In this document: one piece after another, positions 1 to 13,319 of the stretch
How positions within the stretch are numbered: the stretch's first letter is position 1
Layout: each line of letters starts with the position of its first letter
From: Progne subis subis
Lineage: Eukaryota > Chordata > Aves > Passeriformes > Hirundinidae
Direction: 5' to 3'
Assembly: GCA_022316685.1 (NCBI GenBank)
Contig: JAKJHU010000067.1
Location: 1,116,001-1,180,000 of the forward strand
Length of the DNA: 64,000 bases
Program-made: the position numbers and the translations under genes
The notes under the pieces: model-generated
Told to the model about the DNA's origin: nothing
What the model saw: the letters and a program-made list of their open reading frames with translations, nothing else
The model's database searches: none

Positions 1-3000
1 AAAAAAATAAATTCTCAGATGTATAGTAAATAAAATAAGTTAAAGTGATTACATATTATCTAACCCTACAAAACTAATCTAAGACTCCCAAAGAGCTAGG
101 AGCTGTATTATTTTCTGCCTTTTATTCTGAACATTTCTATACCACCATGTTAAGAAGGAGAAAAAAACCTACAAATCAAAAAAAAAAAGCAGCATTCTGA
201 ATGAACTTTACACCCTCTTTGCCTAAATTCAAATTAATTAAGCTGTGAACAGTGATGGAAAAGATTTTAGTACTTCAGTCTCATAGTTTTCATAAAGAAG
301 AATCAGTTAAATCATAAGTTGCATAACCATTTACAGAAACTACAAGCGACCCAATGGTTAAGTAAATGTTGCAGATCCCCCATATTACTGCTTCAAAAAA
401 ATCAAAGCACTAGCAATGATAATGTAATATGATATTTAAAAGTAACAGGTATTATTTCCCTTAGACTCTCCCTGTGTTCTGGTGCACTTGATGTTTCATT
501 TTCTTGTGCTTTACTGTGAGACTATTTGTCCTTGAAAGCATTCTTTTTTTAATATAAGGGAAGCTGTAGTCCTTATCTAATCAACACCAAACTTGGAAAT
601 TTTCCAAAAATGAGTGTTGCTTGCAGCACACTTGAGAACAGATTTCCTTATTATGCTATCTTGACTCTGGTATGTTCCTGGTAACACTGTGTGAGAAAAT
701 TGGTTTATAGATTGCACAGGACATCCAAAATGTGTCCTGTGTAGTCTATGTGTTTGTCCTTACAATTTCCTCTCCTACACCCCAATGACTGGATTCAAGA
801 ATACTTTCATTTGGAATTGTCCTAACAGATATTCACATCACCTTGTATTGCAATTGAGTTTATTACAATTACTTTTTGTGTCTATACTTTAGTTGTTACT
901 TGCCCAGGTCACTTTACCACCCAATATCTGAAGTCAGAAAAGACAAGAGTGAAATTTGTGAATAAACAGTGGTGCTGCTGGAACTGATATTCTCATTCAT
1001 ACAACTGGGCCAATGTCTAATATCAATGGGTTTTACAAGCCCAGGAAATGTTTCTGTGGTTGCAAATTCTGTGCAACTATAGGATTCACCTTTTAGTCCC
1101 TGAACTGCAGTGCTAGCACACCTCATGGGTGTTGTCATGCACCCCCACTCCCGAGTGAGCATTTCTGTATAAGGAAAAGGCTTTCAGTTTACCTGAAACA
1201 TATAAGGAAACCAAAGTAGAAAGTTCTTTGTCTTTGTAATTAGCTCAATGCTGAGAGAAGCATCTGTTGGACCTTGTCCTTCAAAGTCTGTACCTTTCCT
1301 TGTTGGTAATTTACCAGTGGAACCCACCTAGACTATTAAGTACTAAAGGAAATATACAATAGAACCAAAGAGCTTTTTGGGACTGCCATAACAGCGTCAG
1401 AATGGTTTCTGCACTGTGTTAGACCTTTTTTCTTTATCTGCTTACATTTATTATCTTCCTTGTTATCAAACATTTTATTTTACAAAGCATGTCCAGGGAA
1501 GTTGTCTTAGCAAGTACTTTAAGCCATTTACCTGAACAGGGCAGACTTTGAGAAGTACTGAGAAGCACAGAGAAGTATTAGAGAATTATACATGGGGAAG
1601 GTGCATCACTATCTGATTCATGTGGATCATTCATAAGTCCATCACTTCCAGTTTCTGTGTGATGACTAACCTCTTCTCTCTGACACATTAGAAAAAGTAG
1701 CTCAGAGCATTCAAGGTATTTGTACCATTCTGGGATTGCACTGTGTCCCCTTGCAGAGCCTTGTTCAATCCTTCCTACTCATTCTGACCCTTTAATCAAG
1801 GCAGCATCTCCAACCTCACCCCAGCTATCTGAGGATCAGCAAGAAACATATGCATGGTGTAGATCTAATATTTTGGAACAACCAATTGTTTATTACTTTT
1901 TCTTCCAAAAACCATTCCTTTTTTATAAACCAGAACTACTTATTTTCAGGCTTCTGCAATCTGCAATTAGGAAACACTAATTTCTTTTTTATATTTAGAA
2001 ATACTTGTTTTCACCTTTTTTGTTGCTTTTGAAAGAAAAATTCAAGCTGGTCAAAAAATTTGATATTTTCTAGAAAGAAAAGAATTGGCATATTAATTTG
2101 ATTTCACTCAGAAACTTATGTGCGAGAAATTCTTTCTGTGGAAAATTAATTCAAAAGTTTAAATTATATTCTTACAGAATACAGGTTCTTAGATGTATTA
2201 CTAATTTATCCCCAATTTAGTACCTAATTACCTTTAATATCCTGACATGTCTCCACAGACATTTTGAAATTACTGTTGATTTTAATGCTTTATTTTGCAT
2301 GTTATTTTATTGAAATATCTGTGCTTTTCCAGAAATGCACAGTGTGATTCTTTTTTTGTTACTGTACACCTACAGCACTTTTCTATTGCTCCTAGTATGT
2401 AGGAGGAAAAGCAAAATGTATGATATTTCCTAGCATTATGCATTTTCTAGGTACTTCGGAGATAAAAGTAAACATACTGAATTTTAGTCGTACTGATTGT
2501 GGAGACAAAACTTATATTCTTTCCACAGCCAATTTCTCAATAAATCCAGTCAACATCTTTCTAAAATTTAATCTGGAATCACAGCTATGCTTAGAATATT
2601 GCTACAGGTCAAAGTGAAAATGCAGCTTAAAACCATGACTTTTTTTAGCCTGCTTTAATGCTTTAGAAGAATAGTATTCCAAACTGTCTCATTAATACAG
2701 AAAGTGCCTTAGTCATAAATTATTATAAAAAATAATTTTTCATAATGATTATCCTTTTTCTTGTGTTATGCTTATCCTTTCTGTGGATCCGAAAGCTGTC
2801 TCTCTAGCCTGCCTCAAGCAGGATGTGGTTGCTGACAAATTTACCATACTTTGAGGTCTCCCCTCAAAGTGCTGTAGTATGATGCTTTCAGGGCTGGATA
2901 AGTGTTTGTTCCATCCTCTTCTGTGATAGCATTATCTTGGATTTATTTTCACATTTAATTTTGTATCACTCTCATTCCTTTTCATTCAGTCCTAGCTGAA

Positions 3001-6000
3001 GTTTAGAAGCTGATCAACAGCCTTTCCCAGCTGCATTTGCTGCAAAAGTCTCTTGAGTTTTGCACAGTCACAATTTTATGTGTGAGACCTTTACCAAATG
3101 TGATGTTCCAAGGGTTGCTCTGACAGACCTTCACTGACCATTTTGAAAACACACACAAATTTGCAGAACATATTTATTTTGGCAATGGAAATAAATTTTA
3201 ATATTCAGATATCAGCAGACATACAGCATGCACTTTCAGGTCAGACTGCATAAAAAAATATTCTTCTAGAAAATTATATGGAACAGTTTTTACGGTCAGT
3301 AATGGGGTTTATTTCCTTTCTTTGTCTTTTTAATTTTGGAATTAAAAAAATATATATATATATATATATATAGTTTTGATGTAGGAATGACTTTGAGTTC
3401 AAGAAACCAAGCTTTTTAGTTCTTCAATTCCAACAGTTATATGCTCAGCATCAAGAGGGAATGTTGGATGGAAGCCATTTCTTTCTTGTAATGAGCATGA
3501 GCGAGCAATAAGGCTGATCCTTTTTCCATCATCCATGTTAAATTATGCCATGGTTTCCAGGAGATCTTTCCCAGCTTCTGGGAACTGCTAAGATTGCTCC
3601 AAGCCTTTTTCACACTGGTTGTTTTTTATATAGGGTAGGCTATGTGGTGACAGCAGGAAGGCTGAATTCATGTTCTCAGTGTCTGTGCTCATTTTTTAAA
3701 AGAAGACTTTTAGGCTGCTCAGATGCATGAAAAGTTCAAAACTGTAGATTTCAGATTCTTTGTCTTAAAATTCAAAGAAAAAGGTGAATGGTTGTCATGG
3801 AGGAAATACATAACAAAATTAGTAAGTTATACAGAATATATGGTTTTCCCCTCATAAAATATGTTATTGTGTTCCAAGTTAAATTAACCACCCCATTCAC
3901 TCTGAGGCAATAATATAATGACTGTAGACTGTCTGAATTTGTTTATGAGTTGCCTTCAGCCACCATCCAGAGTTCTGAGTGATATGTGCTGTTTATGGTA
4001 TGAATGTTAGTATTCATCTAAAGGAATCTTTGCTGATTGGACCTGCAGAGACCTTGCAAATTTTAGTAAAGAATTATCTTGCCTGTGCTGCTTTCCCAGT
4101 ACATGTTCTGGCTGCCTGATCTTGGTTGCAAGGTTTAGTTTTAAATAAGAAGTAAGAGTCTCTTTAGTAATTTGCTACACTCCATAACACATTGTTTGGC
4201 ATCTGTTACCTTCCCACATTATTAAAGCAGTTGTTGTACATTACCCCAGCTTAAATAAATATGTCACATTATAAAGAAAAATCTGTACTTAGATTGAAAC
4301 AGTAAAGCTATGTTTGCTATAGAATTACAAAATATAGTACTAAAGTGTTGTGGGAAAAAAGCATCCACACAGTGGGGCTACTCCGGGGATGAATACAAGC
4401 CTCTCCTTACATTATCATCATCATCAAAGGAATGAAGGCACTCTTGAGGGATCTCGTTAGAAGTGATATTTTTTTCTCTGTTAGTGTGAGGAACTCGAAA
4501 ACTAAATTATAAAACAGAGACTCAGCTCTTTCATATACTTTTTGGGTTAAAGCAATCCAGTAAGCGGGAACAGCTGTGACTTTAATCACATAAGAAATAA
4601 ACCCTTCCATTATACCCTGCTGAATGCAGAGGCAGAATGCAATAACTAAACACCAAAAAGCAAGATGCAATCAGTGGGATATTTATTTCCTCTTATTTTT
4701 ACACGATATGCTGATTTCTGTTAAAGTAATGTTTATTTTTTTAAAAATCATTATTGACTTAGATACAGTTGAGATTTATCAGCAAAATTCAGTGAGTATT
4801 TTAAGGAATTTAAAGGCTAATGTCTTCTTCTTCAACAGATTTTTGAAACCTATCTTGTCTTTTAACACTGTACACATTAATTTAGTAATTTTCCATATGC
4901 AAATTTTCATTTGGTCAGTTACAATACATGAGCAAAGAAAAAAATCACTTGGATCTATAATACATTCTGCAGATTTCTTAATCTCCACAAAACTTTCCTT
5001 CTAAAGTTATCTAAATGGAGGTGAAATATGGACCTGTACAAAGCCCAAATAGAGAAATATTTTAATTTTTACAGATATGAAAGCCTTGCTACACTTACGG
5101 ATTATTTTTACATAAGTAAAAAATTTAATTTGAGGGCCATAGTCATAAGTGACAAAATTTCTCTGTGTAAAACAGAAAAAAAATTAATATCTTTGAAAAA
5201 ACAGCATAATGGAAGCTGAGTTTGTGGGGATGATAGAAAATTAAAAAGGAAATAGTAATGCTAGGACAAAGCTATATTTTATAACTAACCACAACAATTA
5301 TCAAGTAATATTACATTTGTTTTCTAGTGCAGATCTCTAAAATACTTTGCTTCTGTAATTGCACATATGTCATGTTTTAAAAATTAGGAAAGGATAGAGA
5401 CATAGGCAGAGACATTCATCCCAACTAGCTTTAGAGTGCTGTATCTGAGCTAGTGATCTTGGGGGTTTGATACAGGGATGTTTTCTTCATAAATCTCTCT
5501 TCAATGCAACAGTAATATTAAAGTTAGATAACTCAAGTCTGATATCATTCTAAAGAATGTATTAATTAGGTGAGCCGAACTAAATACTAAAGCAGTTATT
5601 TCTTTCCATTTTTGGTAACTGAGCTCATGAAATCTAACTTTGGTAAATCCTACCCTCTGCAACTTTTTATCAGCATCAGAGAGCAAGTCTCTGGCAATGC
5701 TAGGAAGAGATTGTTATATGTAGTCCTTTATGCAAATTTTAAAGTAGATATTCCACTGGAGAGTGAGATTATAATGATAAGAAATCACACAAATGGATAA
5801 AATTTATTGGACTTCAAAATACAAGTAAATACCATCTCAGAACTCTTACATGAATTAAGCCTGTTCTATTACTCAACAGAATTTGAATTTTAAGTAAGAT
5901 AATGGACAAAATGATTTCCTGAAGTTTCTTCTGCCTGAGAAAATCTATTATATGTTTTTAATAAATTTTATGCCTTGCAGAATCACTGATGATGCCTATT

Positions 6001-7470
6001 TCAAATATATGACTTAACAATAAAAGCTCAGTGGCTTAACTATCTACATATATCAATGGCTTAGAAATAATCATAAGATCCATCAGCTAAAAAAGGTTTA
6101 TGACATTTTCTCTGGCTTGGCAGACTTTTGCCAAACTGCTGAAGGTTTCTGATCTATGACAGGTGTGCAAGACAAACTCTGGACAGCTGTGCCAGGAGAA
6201 ACAAATCAACAGAGTTTATGTTATAAAAACTCTGGGAAGACTGGTTCTGACAAGGATGGGCTGAGTAATAGGTGTTTCAAGGAACAGAAGCCAATGATGT
6301 CTGAAAAAAGGAGGAGAGAATGTGGTGGAGCACATAATGGGAACATACATACTTGGATGAGAGACACTGAATATGGCTTCAAACAGCTAAGCATGCATGC
6401 CTGCTACTGAGTGAGAATTTCTTCCAGTGTGCTGATGAGCAACAAATATTCTTAGGGGATATTTTACCTGGTTTACCTTAGAATTAAATCAATTTCTCCC
6501 TGCCTTTAATTGTAAAGGAGATCTGGCATGAGTGATTTGTGTATGCATGCCTTTCTTATACCTGTTTTATTTTAGCAATATTTTGGTCCAAGCCATCCAA
6601 GTTTCCTTATTTACTAAAGTATGAAGAAAGAATTTCCTTCAGAAAAACAAGCAAAAGCAATATTTGAAGTAAACTTTACGCATTTGTGATTTAGCCAGTC
6701 TTGTACATCAAAGAACATGACACATTCAGAAGATGTCCTTCAAAAATATTTATAGAGTACATAAATTTCACATATCAGCATAGCTGATGTCCAGACAGTT
6801 TTCTGATACTATTTTCAAAAACTTGGTGTGTACAGACTTTATTTTCCTCCAGATCTCATTTCTTTCACTAATTTTCACCTCTTCAAGTAACATAAATAGT
6901 TGTCCTTTGTCCAATTCCTTGGATACTTGGCCTGCTTGAAGATTTGTATCTCTTTACTTTGCATTCATCTTTCCATGTCCTTCTGGATTTGTGTTTACAG
7001 ATGAATTACTTGCTTCAGTATTTAATGAAATTGTGAACTATATCAATCATAGTGTATAGTTCCCTTGTGTTCTAAGAGCTTTAAGTCATTCATGTACAGT
7101 AGCTATTTAATTGTCAATTTCCCATTAGTCTTAGCCCATCTCCAGAGTACTTTCAATTTTTACAGAGAGGAGAGAGTTAAACACTAATTGTAACACACAC
7201 ACACAAAAAGTAAAACATTCTAAACTATTTTAATAAGTTTTTCAGTAAGATTGATTACTTCTAGTGATTTTGTTGTTGTTCAGTAAGTGCTTTGTTAAGT
7301 GTATAAAAATAAGGAAACATCCAGGATTTCTAGAGTAAAATTTCAGAAAGTGTTGAAAATGAATTGAGGAAAGATCTGAGAGAAAGGCTTTTCAGTGTTG
7401 ATGAATGCTAGACTCCACATGAGACAGTAGTGTGTGTTCGTAGTCCAGAAAGCCAAACATGTCCTGGGCT
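1..7470. other. AT-rich non-coding stretch, no recognised gene
   Basis: No open frame here exceeds about 126 codons, and none shows a known domain or paired splice signals. I recognise no CR1 or LTR. A short pure TA dinucleotide run lies at 3351-3372. The segment around 6120-6410 is less AT-rich than its surroundings and carries an 84-codon open frame on the plus strand, but neither the frame nor the DNA resembles a family I know. The most likely reading is intergenic or intronic sequence. Confidence 0.6.
3351..3372. repeat. TA dinucleotide microsatellite
   Basis: Eleven uninterrupted TA units follow a run of A. This is a simple repeat with no strand-specific meaning. Confidence 0.9.
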
Positions 7471-7479
7471 GCATAAAAA

Positions 7480-7765
7480 AAAGTGCAGCCAGCTGGGTGA
7501 GGGAGGTGATTATCCCTGTTTCATGACACCCACCTATGTCCTACTCCAATTCTTAGCTCAAAAAAGACATGGAACTGTTGGAGCAGGTTAAGACGAGAGC
7601 AGTGAGTATGATCAGAGGACTGGAACATCTCTTCTATGAAGCCAGAGTGAGAGAGTTGGGGTTATTTAGCCTGGAAAGCAGAAGGCTTCAGGGAGACCTT
7701 GTAGCACCTTAGGTACCTCTAGTACAAAAAGAGTGCCTATAAGAAACTGGAGAAATTTCTAAGGG
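7480..7765 (+). mobile_element. Old CR1 LINE fragment (3' part of ORF2)
   Basis: The stretch reads in plus orientation like the last part of CR1 ORF2: a GGGAGGTGATT segment, then a 'GGAACTGTTGGAGCAGGT' stretch, 'GGACTGGAACATCTC', and 'GAGAGTTGGGGTTATTTAGCC'. The same landmarks recur in the copies at 15.4-16.0 kb and 20.1-21.9 kb. It is truncated at both ends, heavily mutated and without an open frame. A poly-A run at 7904-7920 lies downstream but is not a CR1 feature. The family assignment is firm; the exact ends are estimates. Confidence 0.8.
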
Positions 7766-8646
7766 ATGTCTCAGAGAACAAGAGACAGCACCAAAGCTGT
7801 ACAGTTGGAATGTCCTCTTGTACATTTCTTCAGTAAAATTGAAGCAACATAAGATTTTTCATTAAACACTACTGTTCTGAAGTAAATTGTGTCAGCCACA
7901 GGGAAAAAAAAAAAAAAAAATACTGCAGAAGATATTTGAAATGGAAGTAACCTGACCTTTCTACTCACCAAAGATGTGTTGCAGCATCACAGGAGCCTCA
8001 TGCTAGATACAGCAATCTTCCAAATGATGTGACTGACCTCAGCATTTTAAAGAAAGCATGTCTTCACTGATTCTGAGGGAAATACACAGATTTACTAAAG
8101 ATGAAACTTTTCAGATGTTAACCATTTCACCCAGGAAATGGTGAAAACTCTAGCAAACTGTAGTAATCATGACAACCGCTCAGAATATTATTGTTACTAT
8201 GAATGTCTATGCAGAAGTTTAGGCAAAATGCTTTTAGCTTTCAAAGAAGTTTTCCTCTTCAGGCCTCTGTATCAAAAACATGAAACAAACTGTTAATGTC
8301 ATATCTATGACAAGATCTTAAGGCTCTGGGCCCAACTCCATAATTCACCTGCTTTTCCTTCTGTGTTGACAGTACTGTGAACTATGAAGGATCAGATGAG
8401 TTTGTTGTATATTGAAAATCAGCCTATATTTTTTTCCTGATACAAAAATAATGTATCAAGTTCGAGAGTATATTTAACATAATGAGACTGATTCAGTTAG
8501 GTAATAAGAAAATAATGAATTTAGTTGATACTTTCAAGTCAGTTTCTGTGATTGAGGGAGGGAAACAGCTATACAAAGGCTGCTATTCACCGTTCTGGCA
8601 TATTGAAGTAATGGAATTCTTTAGATGTAAATAATCTCGCTAAACT

Positions 8647-8671
8647 CAGATATCTACAGCGTGGATATCTG
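8647..8671. repeat. Perfect 8-bp inverted repeat (hairpin)
   Basis: CAGATATC at 8647-8654 is mirrored by GATATCTG at 8664-8671, with a 9-nt loop. No gene adjoins it and no T-run follows, so there is no reason to call it a terminator. It may be chance in 64 kb. Confidence 0.6.
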
Positions 8672-9318
8672 GAGCTAGACTAGACCCTTTAAAGAGATAT
8701 CTTCGAGATTAATGGAAAGAAATAGGTACCCACAGTGGGCAGTTCATATATTCTAATTTAGAACACTACTCAGGCTGAACACTGCTCCAAAAATGCCTAA
8801 TTTTTCTCCACTAATTACAAAAAGAAATAACACTTAGAAAATTGTGCTAAGGCTGGGTTATTTTTTAAAAAGACAGAATTTTCCCAATCTTGAGTTAAAA
8901 GTTTTTCTTCAGGGAAAAGAAATCCATACTCCATAAATTAGGTTCCACTTTACTTAGAGTAACTAAGGGGTGAAAAAAATTACAAACCATTATTAAAACT
9001 CATTGGTTAGAATCAAATTCAATACATTTAATTTTAGATAGCAATTAAAGCAGAAGGAACTATTGCTAATTAAAGTGTGCACAAAAGGAATCACACACTA
9101 AACTTTACAGTAACTCTATCCAGCGTACATTTCAATCTTTTAATCATACACTGTGGTATTTTTCAGTATAATTAAAACACAACATCAGATTTGCTCTTCA
9201 GCCAGAGTAGATTTTCTTATGGCAGTCTAGGAAGCTAAATAGAAAGGATTATACTAATTTTATTAGTATCCATGATTTCCATTCTTGCTTTCTCTTCCAT
9301 ATATAGATAGATAATCTA

Positions 9319-9340
9319 TTTTTTTTTTTTTTTTTTTTTT
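9319..9340. repeat. Poly-T homopolymer, 22 nt
   Basis: An uninterrupted T run. No retrotransposed gene body was recognised on either side. Confidence 0.9.
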
Positions 9341-10207
9341 AAATTCCTGGTTCTCCTGGCACTGTTAAGATAGCCAGTAAGTAATCTCTCTGTAGTTTAT
9401 TAAGCAAATGCTTCTCAGTTTCAGCTGAACTATTTCTTTAATTTTCTTTTGAATAGATCAAAAATTTTTACATACATGTCATTTCATTGGAGCAAGGAAA
9501 TGCTATCTCTTCCCATCTTTTGTATTTGACATAATGTCAGAGGCAAAAAAAAGGCTATTTGCCATCAACCTTTTCTCTGAACTACTTATTCCATGTTTCA
9601 TCTAAGGACAATCTTGCTACAGAAATACTCTCCTTGTTACCATTCAGAGGCTGGATATGTAAGCAAACAGTTTTTCTTTGATTTTACAGTTCATATAGAG
9701 CAAAGATACAAAATTCCTGTGGAGAGGAACTAATAGGCTTGCCTCTGGAGAATAGCATGCATCTAGCAGCATCTCTCTGTCTGTTAGACAGTTTGTGTAT
9801 GTTTAACTATGTTTAAGACATCCTTCTGGGTGACTTTCCATAAATAATCCATCTTTTCCTATGCCTAGATTTGACTCATCCCAGATAGCATCATGTGAAT
9901 GGACTTATATACCAGAAGATTTCATCCAAACTCTCAGAAGTTATCCTTGAACATCCAAGTCCTTTATAAATGCAAACAGGATTTCTTCTTTTGTGAACTG
10001 CTGCTTTATCTAGGTACAATGTCAGAATCCATATCATCTGAGTCACTGCAACTTTAGTTGGATTATGATTCTTGGCATTGCATGAAAAAATTTCTAGCTT
10101 TGCTTGTAAAATTAAGATCCCAAATATCTAATGCTTTGGAGAAAGGTCAGGATTTTTTTCTGTTGTAAAATAGCCATTGTTAGCTTGTGGCTGGAATTAA
10201 AGAAAAT

Positions 10208-10249
10208 GTTTATTAAGCTCCAGACATATGGCACAGATTAGAAAACTAC
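10208..10249. repeat. 42-bp exact direct repeat, copy 1
   Basis: These 42 bases, starting GTTTATTAAGCTCCAGAC and ending GAAAACTAC, recur without a mismatch at 13278-13319 in the same orientation. The flanks are unrelated on both sides. It resembles no repeat family I know. Confidence 0.9.
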
Positions 10250-11147
10250 TAGGAGAGATCTCCAATTGGTAGGTTAATATACTAGCATGATAGATTAATC
10301 AATGTAAACCACATAGCCCAGGTGAAACTGCTGTTCCAAATTGCCAATTTCATCTTCATCCAGCAGAGAAAATGTCAACCTTTCTCTCTGCAGTAAAATC
10401 TTCTTGTTATAACAATGAAGCAACTCCAGAGTTACTGTTATTGTGAAACATCTGGTAACTACAAGATGTAGCTCCTGTGAGATAATCACATACCTGTAAA
10501 ATTAGAAGAACTTACTGAACTTTGTTGTATTTCACGTTTTGTAATACCCCTGAGTATGGTAGGTTCATAATTCCGTAATCACTTTATCTCTGCACCAGAA
10601 ATGAAACCACAGATGTTATACTTTGCTATAATGGCCACCACTTAACATAAATAAATGATCAGAATAACGGTATTGTTCATATATAGGATATGTACACCAT
10701 AATAGATATCATGGGACAAAAAGTTGCTGGGAACACACTAAAATAGGTGCAGAAGGCCTCATTATGGACATCATTAAAAATATATCAGGAGATAGAAAAG
10801 TAATTGTGATTTTTTTTTTTCCTTTTTTTGATTTTTTTTTTTTTTTTAATGTTGGAACATTTTATTCTCAAAACAATAATGTGATTTGGAACAACATTGT
10901 AGCTGTTGGAAGAGTCTTTTGGATCTTTTGGGAGAGACATTTTCTTCAGCAACTTGGAAAAGAAAAAAAGAAAGTAAAAAAGATTGTGTTTTGAAGACAC
11001 AGCTAAACGAAACATGGGTCTCTAAATAAGTAAAACAGATGCACCTAAATAAAATGAAAAGAAAAGAAGAGAAAAATAAATTTTTTACTACTTGCTTTTC
11101 GTAGATGCTTTCCCATTACTTTTAAAACTAACTAAAAATTAAAACGG

Positions 11148-11149
11148 AT

Positions 11150-11188
<39 letters not shown>

Positions 11189-11192
11189 TTTT
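11148..11192. repeat. ATTT tetranucleotide microsatellite
   Basis: About eleven tandem units of TTTA, nearly pure. No other function is evident. Confidence 0.9.
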
Positions 11193-12186
11193 ACAAAACC
11201 AGATTGAAAAATATTCCCAAAAGAATTACAGTAGCCCCTGTTGATGACAGACCACCACGTACATTTTTATCTGATCTAAACAACTGCTGGGAAAATTACT
11301 GAGTCATGGAATATCAGGTTTTACAAAGAAATAAACTGGTGCTGCAAACATATATAATAACTCACTTATTAGGAAAAATGTATTTTTAGATACTTATCAC
11401 TTTATATTAAAAATAAGAAAGTTGGAATAATTTGTTTCCTAAAAAAGAAGTAAGAATGCAAATGAAAACTAAATAACAGTTTTGGCCGGGATTGTACAGG
11501 TATGACTGGCAATACTAAGGTAGAGCAGAGGTATTCGTGGCAGGATATGTTAAATATTTGAAGAGCAGTTTCTCTAGGGATAGTACTGCACCATCTCTTA
11601 CCACTTTTAATGCATATTTCAGAAAACACAAATATATCAAAGCGACTTACATCATATTCTTACAAAATCCATCGTACTGCATCATATGATAATATAATCA
11701 AATATTATTAAGCAATGTTGACAAAAATGGCACGTTCTCATGTTAAAAAAACAGCTAACAGGGTCTCTTGTAATACCACCTCATGGCCTGTGATGCTTAT
11801 CTTTATCCTGAAATTTGCAGAGATACTTCCCCTCTTCTAATGCTCTAATTTTGATTTTATAACATTTAACAATCATTTCATACTTACTAACAACAAGATA
11901 ACCTATGGTGACTCAGGACTCTTAGTACAATGATGTTCATTCTCTATTGTACAGCCAATCAAACATTAACAACAGTGATTTATTTGTATTATAAAATAAA
12001 GTGGTTTATTGGCAGCAATTGTGCACATGCCAGCAAGAAGCTGGCACCATAGCACATGTGATGGTGGTAAATACACTTTAGCAACAAAATTAACTGTGTC
12101 CCTACAGTAGTCCTCAGTGCAGGTAATATTTCCACCAGCTAAAAAGCTTTGGAGATGAAATTGCAATTCATGATTTGGGCCTTCAT

Positions 12187-12300
12187 GGGGGGGAAAAAAA
12201 AAAAAAAAAAAAACCAACCAAACACAACCCTTAACAACAACCCCTCCCCTCCACCCCCAGCCCCCAACCATACAAAAGCACAAACAAAAACAAATTGACA
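12187..12300. repeat. A/C-rich low-complexity tract
   Basis: The tract is G7, a 20-nt poly-A run, then about 100 nt made almost only of A and C in CAAC, CCCC and CAAA blocks. On the minus strand it is a T/G-rich tract like those at 17.8, 26.2, 33.7 and 54.6 kb. The frames open across it are composition artefacts. Confidence 0.75.
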
Positions 12301-13277
12301 GTCTCAAAAGAAAACCAAAAGAACAGCAACTGTCCCCAGTCCATCAACTTTCTATCTTGATTTGGTAGTGAAGTTTCTAAAACTCATAGCATTTGTAGCT
12401 CACAGTAGTGGCACATTCAGCACACAGGGAAATAACAAGAATTATTTCTACCTCCTTTTCTTCCTTCTATACACATCTTTGAAACAAGTGTCTATTTGTA
12501 CTGATTTGAAGAGAAGATTTCCATTAGCATCAATTTTAGAAGGTCAATGCTTCCTTTTTGTCTGTAAAGACTGTTACTGTGCAGTACTGAACCCAACATA
12601 AGAAATCTTCATAAGGTAAGAACTTTATACTTCTTATGGAAATACACTTTTGTTTTTGTTTTTTTTTTTGGTTTGTCTGGCACAGTGTGAGAATAATGTA
12701 TATATGGAAGTAATGGAGATTCATCTGGTGAGCTTAATGGACAATATCTTACTTTGTGCAATAGTACTTTTATACCATATGGCACACTCAAGTGCTGCAG
12801 TCTCTTCAGGTGGAGGGTTTTGATAGTCCCACGTATCAGAAGTGTCAGGAACACTCAAGGGTTTGTTGATCAATGACACTGCTCTACTATTTTTTTTTTT
12901 TTTTTTAATTAAGGTTTTAAAGTGTTAATGAGATATGACCTTACTCTGCACAAGTCTGGGGTAAATAACTTCAGAAAATGCAAAGGATGAGAATATACAC
13001 TTATGCTGAGCAGGCACACGGTTTCATGAGTATCTTCTGCTGCTCCTACTTGGTGTGCAATGCCAGTCTTCACCAAAGCATGAGGTACAGGAAGGTCATC
13101 ACAGTCTTGAATCATTATTGACAGCATTTTCATACACAGGCTACCTAAATTATAATTTAAAAGAAAGTAACTTTAGGAGAATATAATTAATAAAATGAAG
13201 GAGAAAATATAAAATGGAGGGCAACATAAAAGTATAGTTGAATGGAGACTGAGATATACATACACAAGAACACCGGA

Positions 13278-13319
13278 GTTTATTAAGCTCCAGACATATG
13301 GCACAGATTAGAAAACTAC
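13278..13319. repeat. 42-bp exact direct repeat, copy 2
   Basis: Identical over 42 bases to 10208-10249 and in the same orientation, 3070 bp downstream. The match breaks abruptly at both ends. Confidence 0.9.

Noticed and set aside
4624..5004. 126-codon plus-strand frame
   Set aside because: AT-driven, with no domain, splice signals or conservation evidence; a 69-codon frame on the other strand overlaps it.
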